Under the pieces are notes generated by a model. The model ran no database searches. It had not been told where the DNA came from and was given only the letters and a program-made list of their open reading frames with translations. A program made the position numbers and the translations under genes. Below are positions 34,241 through 47,690 of a stretch of DNA of 64,000 nt, piece after piece (positions within the stretch are counted from its first letter, which is position 1; each line of letters opens with the position of its first letter). This DNA comes from Dryomyza anilis (lineage: Eukaryota > Arthropoda > Insecta > Diptera > Dryomyzidae). The stretch covers positions 5,084,001 to 5,148,000 of the forward strand of contig OX638134.1 of assembly GCA_951804985.1 (NCBI GenBank). Reading direction: 5' to 3'.

Positions 34241-35789
34241 TGTTTGATTATTAAATATTATTATTTTTAATATTACCTACTACATTTTGACTATAAAATA
34301 ATTCAAACTAAATAAAAATGAGATGATGGGAAACAAACTTTTAGATTGATTTAGATTGCTTGCATTTCAGAACTAACTAAAATATTTAAGAATCCGATGT
34401 CAATAACATTAATTCTTTAGGATGTTTATCATCTAATTCTTGTGTAACAGAACTCTAAGAACTTTTCTAGAATATATGAAATTTTAATTATATTATTTTT
34501 GAATGCCGAAACGGTTAAATTCTTCTAGTTTCTATAAAACATATGTCCAAAATGTTAGTTAGATTTTTATGTTTCTCTCTTCTTTATTTAGCAATTTTTC
34601 CCACACTTTATTCCAAAGGCGATGTTTTAAAAATATAGTTTTTGAATAATAGTAATAAAAAAAGTAATATTTTAAAAATGTACCTATGCAAATTACAACA
34701 CTATTATTTTTAATAACAATTTTCCACAACAACTTTTAACGATTTTTCCCGCTCGTAAAATCAAAAAACTAATAAAAGAAAAACCTCGCAATAAAATGCT
34801 TAAAAAAACGGCATATATTAAAAAGCTATAAAAACTATTTAACACATCGCCTAGGCTATAGCACCGAAGAAGCAAATCTCATTATAGAATGAAAAAAAAA
34901 TAAATAAAACACCTTCGAAATATATGCAACTCATGGATTATGCAACAGCAAAACAGGTGCCTCCTGCCGCAGGAGCTGCTTAAGTAAAACCCATAAAAAC
35001 ATTAGTATTTAAATGCTAAGTTATATTCGAAAAACTATAAAAAAATAAGTAATAAAATGAAAAATATGCAAATTAACAGCTCTCGCACTCAGTCACTCAT
35101 TTTGACACCTTGTCGACATCGTCGTCGCCGCCACTAAATCGAGCAAGCGTCGCGCTGTCAATCAGCGGCTTAAAAACGTGTAAACAGTATAAATAGTGTA
35201 AAGACTTAATTACGACAGTGCAGGGTGTTGAAATTAGCATAAAAAGAAATAAAAATTCAGCACCCACGATGGTGATGGCTTAAAGACGGCATAAATTAAG
35301 AAGTTTTCCTTTTTTTACCATTTTGAGGCACCAACGCCGGCCGCCACGGTCGTTTGGCATTCAAATGTTGTTAAAATGTGGCTCGTTAATGTCACGGAAA
35401 TGGGTCAATATAAAAAAAACCAACACCGCCTAAATGACTAATTGCCTAATTAACTTGCATTTTCGGCAATTGTGCGGCTCACCTGAATCTTTAGTTGCAC
35501 CCAGGACTAAGCAGGCATTTGCCGGTGATAAGATCAGCGAAATATTGTTGAAGAAACAACCTGCAATAGTTTTTGAACTCCCGCGTGTATTGTATTCGGT
35601 TTTGTGCGGTTTTCCCCTATTACTCGATGTTCTTGTGGCGCTAACAAAGAACTAAAAAGTGGCGCAAACAGCGCGAGCCTATGTTGTTTAGTGTAAAGCA
35701 CAGTGGTACAAAAAGAAGACAAACAATATTTTATACAAAACTAAAAAGTTTTTTAAATTGAAACTTTACCTTTAAAAAAATCATAAAAT
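34241..35789. other. Unique non-coding DNA with a less AT-rich island
   Basis: 34241-34900 is plain AT-rich. 34900-35720 is less AT-rich and has CATCGTCGTCGCCGCCAC near 35119 and GGCCGCCACGG near 35340. A 73-codon frame at 35434-35655 is unrecognised. A weak core-promoter candidate is listed. AAGTGGCGC at about 35657 resembles half a fly CTCF core. Confidence 0.45.
35188..35219 (+). promoter_or_regulatory. Weak core-promoter candidate (TATAAATAG plus CAGT)
   Basis: TATAAATAG at 35188-35196 is a good TATA box, and CAGT at 35216-35219 places an initiator A 29 bp downstream, the normal spacing in flies. No coding start or splice structure can be linked to it, so it could be chance. Confidence 0.2.
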
Positions 35790-37580
35790 AAGCTCGGGAT
35801 AAAGTACTATAAATTTAAATTTAAAATACTATAGAATTTATAGTAAAAGATTCATATATGAATCTTATATGAAAACGTACTAATAATACTATAAATTCAA
35901 TAGTTTTAACTTAAAGATAAGTAAGAGAAAATACTATTGAATTTATAGTATTGTATTCAATATTTTACTACTAATAGGTTAAGTAAAAGAAAATACTATA
36001 CAATTTATAGTATTTCGTATAATTGCCTATTCAAATAAAAAACAATTACTATAAAATTTTAAGTATTTAATAAGATATTTTATATTAATGAGATGTAAAA
36101 TATACAACACTATTAAATTTATAGCATTTTATACAATACTATTGAATATGATGTGTAACAGCAAATACTATACAATTTATAGTAGTTAATACTAGTTTAT
36201 ATTATACAAAATACTATTTATACAAAATATTTATATAAAATACTATGAATTTATAGTGTGCAAATATTATTAAATATAGAATTTAATACAATAGTTCAAA
36301 TATAATAAAATTTTCAATAGAAAATGCTATTAAATTTATTCTATTTTAGTATATGCTTAGAATATATGTAACTGTAACAAATACTTTTGAATTTATAGTA
36401 TTTAATACAATAGTTAATTTAAATGAGATATGTAATATAAAATACTAATAAATTTATATTGTGTACAACTACTAAAGCTAATAAAATGAGTACAATTGAA
36501 TTTATAGTATTTTTTAAAATAAGTTATACAAAAGATGTGTAATAGAAAATACTATGAAACTGAAAGTATTGTGTGCAATTGTTTCTGGTAATAAAATATT
36601 CAATATCAACTGCATGTATAGTAATTGGTCATGGCGTTTTAATTTTCAGATTGGCCAAATAAATCTTCCTCGTGAAGTAACGAATATATCAAAAAAAAAA
36701 TAGTAATTAATAGTTTCCACTAAAGAAATGTAACATAAAAAGCTATTGAACTAATAGTATTAAATATAATAGTTAATACAAAGAAAATGTGTAATAGAAA
36801 ATACTATTAAATTTACGGTATTAAGTGCAAAAATTTATGCAAATAAAATTTGTAATAGTACAGTCAGATAATAATTATATAGAATCCTATTCAAATTGGT
36901 CCGTATGACAGTATTGATTTCATAGTATACAAAAAAATATTTTCATATACACACTCAGAAAAAAATACTATAAACGAATAATTTTTTGCTATTAAAATTA
37001 GTCAATAGGATATATTATTATTTTAATAGGTATATCCCATTTAATATTACAAAATACTATTAAATACCATTAAAATATTTTTGTATTTATATGAAAATAT
37101 TTTTTTATATAATATTGAATCAATAACTTTCCTATTGACCAATTTTAATAGAATTTTTTCTGAGTAAACCAATTTATATTAAAACGTTATATTATTTTTA
37201 GTATTTAATAGTATTTACCGATTAAAATAACAATTTACCTTTTTACTAAAAACTATTAATTATTTGGTATTTTTTTCTGTGAGCAAATATTAATAAATTT
37301 TTGGCGAAGCAAATACTATAGAATTAAAAGTATAGTTCTCAATAGTTTATGTCAATAATATACATAAATTAAATAAAAATACTATTGAATTTTTATAACT
37401 GTGTTCAATAGGTTAATAGACTCTTAAATTTAGAGTATTATTTTCAATATCGTATACTGACAAGATATATAATTTCAAAAATACTATTGATTTTATAGTA
37501 TTGTTTTATATTACAAACTATTAATTTCACAAAAAAAAATTCTATTGAAAATGCTATTAAATTTAGTTTTTTGTGTTAAA
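35790..37580. repeat. ACTAT-rich degenerate tandem array
   Basis: The phrase AATACTATTAAATTTATAGT and its variants recurs every 60-130 bp, each usually followed by ATTT-ATACAATAGTT and then AAATGTGTAATAGAAAATAC (near 36148, 36530 and 36786). The core ATACTAT-AAATTTATAGTATT is a dyad. The fold-back MITE at 36954-37165 sits inside and shares the ACTATTAAA words, so it may have seeded the array. Confidence 0.75.
36954..37165. mobile_element. Fold-back MITE with ACTCAGAAAAAAT ends
   Basis: The left end CACTCAGAAAAAAATACTAT is matched by the right end ATAGAATTTTTTCTGAGT in inverse orientation. Inside the ends, CTATTAAAATTAGTCAATAG (about 37000) pairs with CTATTGACCAATTTTAATAG (about 37131). It is about 210 bp with no coding capacity. 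A left-half copy is at 19053. Confidence 0.75.
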
Positions 37581-38374
37581 CAATATTTTTAAAAATTTAA
37601 ATTTAACTATAATTTTTAATTTTTTCCGCATTTTCCACTGTGCACCTCCCTCATATCCGCAGACAAGACAGGCACAGGTTCTATAAATTTCCTACATTTT
37701 ACAAATTTTTTTTTGTCTGTCGCTAGTTGGCTTGATAAATTGTGTGCTAATGGAATGTCATGTCAAAATTTTATATGTTTTTTGTTGTATTTCTGTTTTT
37801 TTTTTTTTTAGATCTTAACAGGCTGATACTATCCGACGAAGGTGGCGATAATGACCGCTGTTCGCGTAGGCGTAGTTCATACGTTATAAATTTTCTAAAG
37901 TGAAAAATTACATGAGTTGCTAAATTAGCCACCGATGTAGTGTGAATGCAGGTTGTAAATTGAAAGGATTCACTTGCTGTGCGCGCCTGACAGTGATGTA
38001 TATCGTTGGGAAATGTTAACGGACAAAAAATCCTTTTCTTTTTCATTCTTTTTTTATGCTAGGCATGATTTCGATCAGTTTTTAGTTAGGCCGGAAACAA
38101 ATACTGTCTAAATTATAGTTCCTTTTATGTTTATTAATTGCGCACATTAGCGCCTATTGTTTGTCTGACTTAAATTATGTGGTATTTGCTATGATAGATC
38201 GGGCTAAATATGATTTTAAGGGAAGTGTTAATGGCATATTTTTAGATCGTTTATTGATAACGCACAAAGAAAACTGTGTGTTTGCTTAATGTGAGAATTT
38301 TTTGGTTTAAAAAAAAATATTATTCGTTCTGTGGTATGAAGAAATTTTTTTAATCATGAAAATGCAACTTTTTT
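37581..38374. other. Unique non-coding DNA
   Basis: A less AT-rich island (37640-38270) with no recognisable gene. A 91-codon minus-strand frame (37771-38046) has no known domain and begins in a lysine run made by poly-T. Confidence 0.45.
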
Positions 38375-39570
38375 TGAAAGTTTTCCCTAAAAATTCAATA
38401 AAAATTAAATTTTTCATTACAAATTCAATTTTGCAATTAAAATTCATTTTTTCACTTAAAATTAATTTTTTCACCAAAAATTTATTTCATCACTAAAACT
38501 TCATTTTCATTTTCACTAAAATTTAATTTTTTCACTAAAAATTAAATTTTTCACTAAAAATACCATTTTCCACTAAAAAATTCAACTTTTCACTAAAAAT
38601 TTAATTTTTCACTAAAAATTCAATTTTTCACTAAAAATTCAATTTTTCACTAAAAATTCAATTTTTCACTAAAAATTCAATTTTTCACTAAAAATTCAAT
38701 TTTTCACTAAAAATTCAATTTTTCACTAAAAATTCAATTTTTCACTAAAAATTCAATTTTTCAATAAAAATTCAATTTTTCACTAAAAATTCAATTTGTC
38801 ACTAAAAATTCAATTTTTCACTAAAAATTCAATTGTTCACTAAAAATTCAATTTTTCACTAAAAATTAAAGTTTACACTAAAATTCAATTTTTCACTAAA
38901 AATTTAATTTGTCGCTAAAAATTCAATTTTTCACTAAAAATTCAATTTTTCACTAAAAATTCAATTTTACACTAAAAATTAAATTTTTCACCAAAAATTC
39001 AATTTTTCACTAAAAATTCAATTTTTCACTAAAAATTCAATTTTTCACTAAAAATTCAATTTTTCTTAAAATTTAATTTGTCGCTAAAAATTCAATTTTT
39101 CACTAAAATTCAATTTGTCGCTAAGAATTCAATTTTTCACTAAAAATTCAAATTTTCACTAAAAATTCAATTTTTCACTAAAAATTCAATTTTTCACTAA
39201 AAATTCAATTTTTCACTAAAAATTCAATTTTTCACTAAAAATTCAATTTTTCACTAAAAATTCAATTTTTCACTAAAAATTCAATTTTTCACTAAAAATT
39301 CAATTTTTCACTAATAATTCAATTTTCCACTATAAATTCCACTTTTCACTTCCATTTTTCGCTAAAAGTTCCATTTTTAACTAAAAATTCAATTTTTCAC
39401 TAAAAATTCAATTTATCACTAAAAATTCAATTTTTAACTTAAATTCAAGTTTTCACTAAAAATTCAATTTTTCACTTACAATTAAAATTTTTTACTAAAA
39501 AGTACATTTTTCACTAAAAATTACATATTTCACTAAAAATTAAAATTTTCACTAAAAATTTGATTTTATA
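38375..39570 (+). repeat. 19-bp satellite array G, plus orientation
   Basis: Two highly homogeneous stretches of TTTTTCACTAAAAATTCAA, at 38595-38770 and 39140-39310, lie between diverged units. A variant with TTTGTCGCTAAAAATTCAA is found three times (38910, 39078, 39115). Both edges are degenerate. Confidence 0.96.
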
Positions 39571-40864
39571 TATTTTGTCCTAAATTATATCAATATTATT
39601 TTAAATCACAACTAAACTATTTTAGCTATTAGCTACTCTACCCATAAATGAATTAAGTCCGCAAGAATTTGTTAACATATGCGATAAATCTGCTTATACC
39701 ACATGATCTACGCACTGGATTCTACTACTAATCATTAGTGCAATAGACACCCTTAACCAGTACCATAAGTATTAATGATGTCTCTCGAAAAAAAAAACTA
39801 AGCCTGACAAAGTCTAATTTGGCAAAAATTCACGACGTCATAATTAAACTAGGAGGCTACCAAATATTTGGTCATATCATGCATATTCAAATCCGACTTT
39901 ATGGCAGAATTAAATCAAGTACCAAACACCAGACGGTCACAAATGCTGCTTATTACGTTGAGAAACATGATAATGATGAGCGGGAAGATAATAATCATAA
40001 TAAAGATGATAATGACGATGCCGATGACAATGCCATATCATGCAATTTAATAATCAGACTTTCGTATAAATTAATCCGATAAACGTGATTTGCACTTGTT
40101 GTATGTTGTATATAGTTCGTCTGTACGGTAACCCTGCTGTTTTAATTGTTGTTATTGCTGGCACATATGCAGCACCCATCCAGCAAAACATAATCTGCCC
40201 TGATTAGTCGCTGAGGGGTCTTGAAAACCATTAAAGCAGCAACCTGTTCATTTAAAAAGGTTGCCTGCTTCTTTTTTGTGTGCTGTGTGTTTTTTATGCA
40301 TGATTCTTATAATTTTTTGCTACTTTTTTTTGGCAATAATTTTTGGCTACTAATGCGCTTAAATGTTTGCTATGTGCCATGCAAATGTTGCACGTGCAAC
40401 TCAAAACACTCATCGTCCATAAAGACGTCTCGTCTTTGGCAATCGTGCTCCTCGGTTCAGCCCGTGGTGTTGCCAACTACTACGCCATGAGCACGGCAAC
40501 AATTTGTGTTGTTCCTGTGTCGTGGGTAGTACCTTCGTCGACAGTTTCGTTGTTTAAATGTAACAGATGTCGGCATAGGGGATGTCGTAGCATCGTACAA
40601 AAGGTCGCCGCTTTTTATTGTTTCGAGGTAGGAATTTTTCGTATTTAAGTCGGCGGTGACGGCAGATTGGTGTTATTTTGAATTGTTGTTGATACTTTGG
40701 AAATTATGATGTATCATGGCAATAAATAGTGCGATTAGGTGGGATGGGATATATTTTACCATTGAGCAGTTTGGACTGGTGTTCAATTACTTTTGGTTGA
40801 AATCATTAATAAGCATCTTATGTTTAAGTTTTTTGTTTATATAATAATTTAATAAATTTTATTA
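39571..40864. other. Unique non-coding island
   Basis: A mixed-composition stretch. A 39970-40040 tract of GATAATGAT-type repeats yields the Asp/Asn-rich frame there. Frames at 40221-40648 on both strands overlap and are unrecognised. The CACGTG palindrome at 40387-40400 is listed separately. Confidence 0.45.
40387..40400. promoter_or_regulatory. 14-bp perfect E-box palindrome GTTGCACGTGCAAC
   Basis: CACGTG extended symmetrically by GTTG/CAAC. CACGTG is bound by bHLH and bHLH-ZIP dimers. It lies in a unique island; activity is inferred. Confidence 0.3.
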
Positions 40865-41300
40865 TTATTTTAGTGAAATTGAAGTTTTTTCAGTATTTTT
40901 TTTTTAATTTGAAAAATAAAAGTTGAGTTTTTAGAGAAAATTTGAATTTTTTAGTGTAAATTTGAATTTTTAGTGACAAATATAATTTTTAACGAAAAAT
41001 TTAATTTTTTAGTGAAAAATTGAATTTTTAGTGAAAAATTGAATTTTTAGTGTAAAATAAAATCTTTAGTGAAAAATTGAATTTTTAGTGAAAAATTGAA
41101 TTTTTAGTGAAAAATTGAATTTTTAGTGAAAAATTGAATTTTTAGTGAAAAATTGAATTTTTAGTGAAAAATTGAATTTCTAATCAAAATTTTAATTTTA
41201 ATGATAAATAAAATTTTCAGTAAACACTTTAATTTTTAGTGAAAATTTAAATTTTTAGTGAAAAATTGAATGTTTAGTGAATAATTTAATTTAATTCTTT
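40865..41300 (-). repeat. 19-bp satellite array H, minus orientation
   Basis: A short array of TTTTTAGTGAAAAATTGAA units. A homogeneous run of about seven units is at 41060-41190, with degenerate flanks. Confidence 0.93.
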
Positions 41301-41720
41301 TTGCGTTTTTTTTATTTGTTTTTATTTTAGATGTTTTTTTTTCAGATTAACTTGTTTTTTTTTTATTTTACTTATTTGTTTCGATTTGTGTTTTTGTTTT
41401 TTTTACGCTTATGTGGTTTTGTTTTTTTTTTTTTTTATTTTCGTTTTTATTTTTTTGTTATTTTTGCTTTTGTTATTTTGTTTTTATTTTTGCGTTTTTT
41501 TTTTTGTGTTTTTTTGGTACCTTTTTGCCTGTTTCCTTTTGTGTTTGCTTCTGTGATTTTACTGTGTTTTTTTATTGATTTTTTTGTATTTTTGTGTTTT
41601 TGCTTTTGTTTTTGATTTTGTTTTTGTATTTCTGCATTTATGTTTGCTTTTGTTTTGTGAATTTGCTTTAGTGTTTATGTTTTGATGGTATTATTTTTTT
41701 TTATTGTATTTGATTAATTT
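41301..41720 (+). repeat. T-rich low-complexity tract (TTTTTGTTTTTATTTTTG type)
   Basis: About 0.4 kb where one strand is almost only T with scattered G and A (GTTTTTTT, TTTTTGCG). The 94-codon Phe-rich frame at 41331-41615 is its translation and not a protein. Confidence 0.85.
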
Positions 41721-43385
41721 TATTTCATGTTCAAAATGGTGGAAGTTCTGAGTTATAGGATTTTAAAAGTATATGTTGTGTGGGAGGTACCACACCCTGT
41801 TAACTAATCCCGTCTATATAAATTCATTTTATTTTATTTTCGAATATCTGTTTTTTTACGCATGGCCAAATTATTTTTAACGCCTATCGGTAGCAGTAAA
41901 AAACCCTGCTTTAATTCATGCTCTGTTGGCAACACTTAACATTGAACGATGGACTTTGAGAGTCTGTAAAACATTTTTGACCATTTCAGAAACATACAAA
42001 TTATGAAAAAAAATATGCAAATATAAGATTTTAATTAGCCACGCAAAGCAAATGTGAAATAAGCTGTCAGTGGCAAAAGGAAATGCAAAATAAAAATAAA
42101 ATTAAAAAATAAAAATTAAAAAAAAAGAAAAATATTAAAAATCTAAAATCATTTAATAAATTCTGTGTATTTTACCAACCAACCGAAGAAAAAAAAACGC
42201 AACTCATTGCAAATGCAAAGAGTTATACGTGAGCAAGGATATTTAAGGATATGACAGCTGAATACAGCGCTCAGGATGTTTCAGCATAAACAGTGGGTGT
42301 AGCTGGCAACTCAATTTGCTTTTGCCGCCGAAGATTTATGGCGCGTTTTTTTTATTTTGTTTGTTGTGCACAGAAATGCTAGATGCGGCATATGCAAAAA
42401 AGCGGGCAGGATGTTACAAAGGATACAAGTAACCTTTAGTGAATTGGCGTAAAAATTCATAATATTTTTTATAGAATTTTTTCTATTACTTTTTGCATAA
42501 TCATTGCAGCAACTGCTGCTGCTACTGCTACTGGCAGCATCATGTTGATCCTGGCGCATATCCTTTGATGCGCAGACAAAGCATATTTTTGTTTATATTT
42601 GTAGCTGCATTTTTGCAGATATTTTAGCTGCTGTTTATTCGCGCATAATTCACTCATTAATCATTGACTCGAAGGCAGTTTAAAAAAACAGGATAAATAA
42701 AAAATATATATATTTTACTAGTTAAACAATTATTGTACAACTACTTGGTCTTTAATTCATTTTTATGTAACAATATTGTCCCATTTAATGTTACGCATTT
42801 TAATTGCATTGCACTAATGACTTTTGACCCGCGCTTAATTTAATAAGGACACTAATGAACCCGCTGTGTGCGTGCCTAATAATGACATTTCATATGTTGT
42901 CAATAATTACAAATTAACAGCAATACCAAAAATTATTTGGAACAGAAAGAAACAGCTGCTGCAACTTCGTCCTTTTTATTTGTTGTTGATTAGTACACCT
43001 GTGTGTGACTTATGGCCTTTACAAAAACATATAAAAAATAAAATTAAAACCTCATGCAAGTTGTTGTCGAAAGTCATTTCATTAAAACTGTCAACTCTGA
43101 CAACTGTCTCGAGCATTTGACACGAGGGTCAGCTGTCAAAAGTTACTGTCAGCCAGCAACACAAGTCAAGTGTTTTTGGTGTTGATTATTGTTAAGTTTG
43201 ATTAGTTTTTGTGAAATAACAATTTTCTAATTTGAAACTTTCCGGTTGCAGGTTAATGACAAGCAGGACAACCGCTGGAGTTCGGTTAACTTAAGAACAA
43301 GTTAATTAAGTCCTGTGGGAATTTTGTTCTTGAATGACTTTGGGAGCTATAATAAACAATATAATTTACAGTGTAAGTTTTTATT
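41721..43385. other. Unique non-coding island
   Basis: A large non-repetitive stretch, partly less AT-rich (41870-42000, 42200-42660, 42780-43300). No gene is supported; frames are 62-84 codons and unrecognised. GAGGGTCAGCTGTCAAAAGTTACTGTCAGCC near 43125 has two GTCAGC words around a CAGCTG E-box. Confidence 0.45.
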
Positions 43386-44406
43386 TTATTATATTTTTAT
43401 ATTTTTATATTTTTATATTTTTATATTTTTATATTTTTATATTTTTATATTTTTATATTTTTATATTTTTATATTTTTATATTTTTATATTTTTATATTT
43501 TTATATTTTTATATTTTTATATTTTTATATTTTTATATTTTTATATTTTTATATTTTTATATTTTTATATTTTTATATTTTTATATTTTTATATTTTTAT
43601 ATTTTTATATTTTTATATTTTTATATTTTTATATTTTTATATTTTTATATTTTTATATTTTTATATTTTTATATTTTTATATTTTTATATTTTTATATTT
43701 TTATATTTTTATATTTTTATATTTTTATATTTTTATATTTTTATATTTTTATATTTTTATATTTTTATATTTTTATATTTTTATATTTTTATATTTTTAT
43801 ATTTTTATATTTTTATATTTTTATATTTTTATATTTTTATATTTTTATATTTTCATATTTTTATATTTTTATATTTTTATATTTTTATATTTTTATATTT
43901 TTATATTTTTATATTTTTATATTTTTATATTTTTATATTTTTATATTTTTATATTTTTATATTTTTATATTTTTATATTTTTATATTTTTATATTTTTAT
44001 ATTTTTATATTTTTATATTTTTATATTTTTATATTTTTATATTTTTATATTTTTATATTTTTATATTTTTATATTTTTATATTTTTATATTTTTATATTT
44101 TTATATTTTTATATTTTTATATTTTTATATTTTTATATTTTTATATTTTTATATTTTTATATTTTTATATTTTTATATTTTTATATTTTTATATTTTTAT
44201 ATTTTTATATTTTTATATATTTATATTTTTATATTTTTATATTTTTATATTTTTATATTTTTATATTTTTATATTTTTATATTTTTATATTTTAATATTT
44301 TAATATTTTTATATTTTTATATTTTTATATATTTATATTTTTATATTTTTATATTTTTATATTTTTATATTTTTATATTTTTTTATATTTTTATATTTTT
44401 ATATTT
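43386..44406 (+). repeat. (ATATTTTT)n octanucleotide array
   Basis: About 127 nearly perfect 8-bp units. Rare changes: one ATATTTTC near 43851, ATATATTT near 44215 and 44325, two TTTTAATA units near 44290, and a T-run expansion near 44378. Overlapping frames of 326 and 361 codons read only repeated Phe/Ile/Leu/Tyr and are artefacts. Such a tract is prone to slippage, and its true length may be misassembled. Confidence 0.98.
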
Positions 44407-45679
44407 TCTCAATTTATAATTGGTGATTATAATTTATAATTTTCAATAAGCTCTAAATCTTTTTCTGAAATCCTTTACTTAATTTCAACGCAATATTCTT
44501 GATTTACGCACCTCATCTTCTACTCCATTAACTCCGACTTAATTATTTAGAATTTATTGCCAGTCGCAACAAAACCAGTGCCAGCCAGCGTAACAAATGC
44601 TTTTAATTGCAATTGAAGTTGTACGGGGCATGACTTAATGAAAAATTTATCAACTAAATCCGAAAATGTTAAATGAACAAACTGCCAAACCACAAAAACA
44701 AACAAATGAACAAAAATCGAAAAATCAAAAGAGGAAAATTGCACAGCAACTAGTTATACCGATAGCAAATGCAAAATACCACGAAAGATTAATGGACAGC
44801 AATAGAAGCAAAACCAGCATGTTGCAGCAATGTTGCAGAAATCTTGCGCAACATTGCGAACCCCTTCCTGGGACGATTAACGCGCGAAATCACGCGAAAT
44901 TCATCATCAGCGAAGTAGAACCAAGCGACAGCAACTGGCAGGCAGACAGTCGTCCGTCATGCCCAAAAAACAGGCAATACTTCAGCGAGTCCTTCATACT
45001 TTAGTCATGAAAAATGTCCACAAATCTGCATATCATTTTGCGAAAATTACTTTGCCGCTCCCTTTAAATGATTTTAATAATTTAAATACACGCCAACAGG
45101 ATGCTAAGGTCCTTGCTGATTTGATTGCGCGACGTTGCGGCAATCAATCATTTTATCAATTCCGCTAAAATGACAACAAGTTTGTGCGCAAAAAAAAAAA
45201 TCAGACACATTTTTTATTTTGTGCAAAATGTTAAAAGCACAATCAGCAAGGACATGACTTGCCAAAAAGGCATTTAGTCCAACGCAAGGGTTGCAGCAAC
45301 GGAAATAGAAATCGCACTGTATTACAATGACAGAAATTTTTGTCTGATAGTGTTTTGTGTTTTCAAATATTACAAAAAAAAGTGACAATTTAATGGTGCG
45401 AATCCATTTTAAGCCACCGCTAAGCAGCATGATAATTTCAACGCTCTATTGATGGGTGTGAATTTTGATGACGTTGCGCATAATCTGTACATTTTTTGCA
45501 TTATGTAAATTTACTTGTAACTGTTTTATGCAAACGAATTAATTTTGCAAAATCGCATTAAATTTCATGGAGGTTTCATGAACATAATCGAAGTGAAGCT
45601 CTTTTTTTTAAATGCATTTTAATTAATTTTAAATATAATCACTTACATATTTTCAAATGATATTGTATTTCTATTTAAA
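44407..45679. other. Unique island between the two octanucleotide arrays
   Basis: About 1.27 kb, less AT-rich, with CAACA and GCAACATTGCG words. A 112-codon frame at 44666-45004 is Gln/Asn/Lys-rich and unrecognised, and it overlaps frames in other phases. I do not call it a gene. Confidence 0.45.
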
Positions 45680-47690
45680 TTTTTGCATATTTTAGTAATT
45701 TCATATTTTCGTATTTTAATTTTTTTATATTTTCATATTTTCATATATTAATATTTTCATGTTTTCATATTTTCATATTGCCTTTTTTATATTTTCGTTT
45801 TTTTATATATTTATATATTCATATTTTGATATTTTCATATTTTCATATTTCCATATTTTCATATTTTCATATTTCCATATTTCCATATTTTCTTATTTTC
45901 GTATTTTCACATTTTCATATTTTCATATTTTCATATTTTCATATTTTCATATTTTCATATTTTCATATTTTCATATTTTCATATTTTCATATTTTCATAT
46001 TTTCATAATTTCATATTTTCATATTTTCATATTTTCATATTTTCATATTTTCATATTTTCATATTTTCATATTTTCATATTTTCATATTTTCATATTTTC
46101 ATATTTTCATATTTTCATATTTTCATATTTTCATATTTTCATATTTTCATATTTTCATATTTTCATATTTTCATATTTTAATATTTTTATATTTTCATTT
46201 TTTCATATTTTCATATTTTCATATTTTCATATTTTCATATTTTCATATTTTCATATTTTCATATTTTCATATTTTCATATTTTCATATTTTCATATTTTC
46301 ATATTTTCATATTTTCATATTTTCATATTTTCATATTTTCATATTTTCATATTTTCATATTTTCATATTTTCATATTTTCATATTTTCATATTTTCATAT
46401 TTTCATATTTTCATATTTTCATATTTTCATATTTTCATACTTTCATATTTTCATATTTTCATATTTTCATATATTTATATTTTCATATTTTCATATTTTC
46501 ATATTTTCATATTTTCATATTTTCATATTTTCATATTTTCATATTTTCATATTTTCATTTTTTCATATTTTCATATTTTCATATTTTCATATTTTAATAT
46601 TTTCATATTTTCATATTTTCATATTTTAATATTTTTATATTTTCATTTTTTCATATTTTCATATTTTCATATTTTCATATTTTCATATTTTAATATTTTT
46701 ATATTTTCATTTTTTCATATTTTCATATTTTCATATTTTCATATTTTCATATTTTCATATTTTCATATTTTCATATTTTCATATTTTCATATTTTCATAT
46801 TTTCATATTTTCATATATTCATATTTTCATATTTTCATATTTTCATACTTTCATATTTTCATATTTTCATATATTCATATTTTCATATTTTCATATATTC
46901 ATATTTTCATATTTTCATATTTTCATATTTTCATATTTTCATATTTTCATATTTTCATATTTTCATATTTTCATATTTTCATATTTTCATATTATAATAT
47001 TTTTATATTTTCATATTTTCATATTTTCATATTTTCATATTTTCATATTTTCATATTTTCATATTTTCATATTTTCATATTTTCATATTTTCATATTTTC
47101 ATATTTTCATATTTTCATATTTTCATATTTTCATATTTTCATATTTTCATATTTTCATATTTTCATTTTTTCATATTTACATATTTTCATATTTTCATAT
47201 TTTCATATTTTCATATTTTCATATTTTCATATTTTCATATTTTCATATTTTCATACTTTCATATTTTCATATTTTCATATTTTCATATTTTCATATTTTC
47301 ATATTTTCATATTTTCATATTTTCATATTTTCATATTTTCATATTTTCATATTTTCATATTTTCATATTTTCATATTTTCATATTTTCATATTTTTATAT
47401 TTTCATATTTTCATATTTTCATATTTTCATATTTTCATATTTTCATATTTTCATATTTTCATATTTCCACATTTTCATATTTTCATATTTTCATATTTTC
47501 AATTTTTCATATTTTCATATATTCATATTTTCATATTTTTTTTATATTTTCATAGTTTCATATTTTCATATTTTCATATTTTCCTATTTTCCTATTTTCA
47601 TATTTTCATATTTTCATATTTTCATATTTTCATATTTTCATATTTTCATATTTTCATATTTTCATATTTTCATATTTTTATATTTATCAT
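45680..47690 (+). repeat. (ATATTTTC)n octanucleotide array
   Basis: About 250 units of ATATTTTC over 2 kb. A variant block, TTTTAATATTTTTATATTTT then CATTTTTTCATA, occurs at 46176, 46624 and 46688. These spacings (448 and 64 bp) are exact multiples of 8, which shows segmental copying within the array. The left edge (45680-45910) is degenerate. The 76- and 140-codon frames (YFHIFIFS repeats) are artefacts. Confidence 0.98.

Noticed and set aside
43315..44419. Open frames of 326 and 361 codons, the longest in the window
   Set aside because: They are translations of (ATATTTTT)n. An 8-bp unit read in threes repeats the same eight hydrophobic residues, and both frames are open because the unit has no stop.
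44666..45004. 112-codon Gln/Asn/Lys-rich frame
   Set aside because: Composition follows the CAA/AAA-rich DNA. It is overlapped by another frame and has no domain.
45759..46181. 140-codon frame with YFHIFIFS repeats
   Set aside because: Translation of (ATATTTTC)n, with no start context and no unique sequence.
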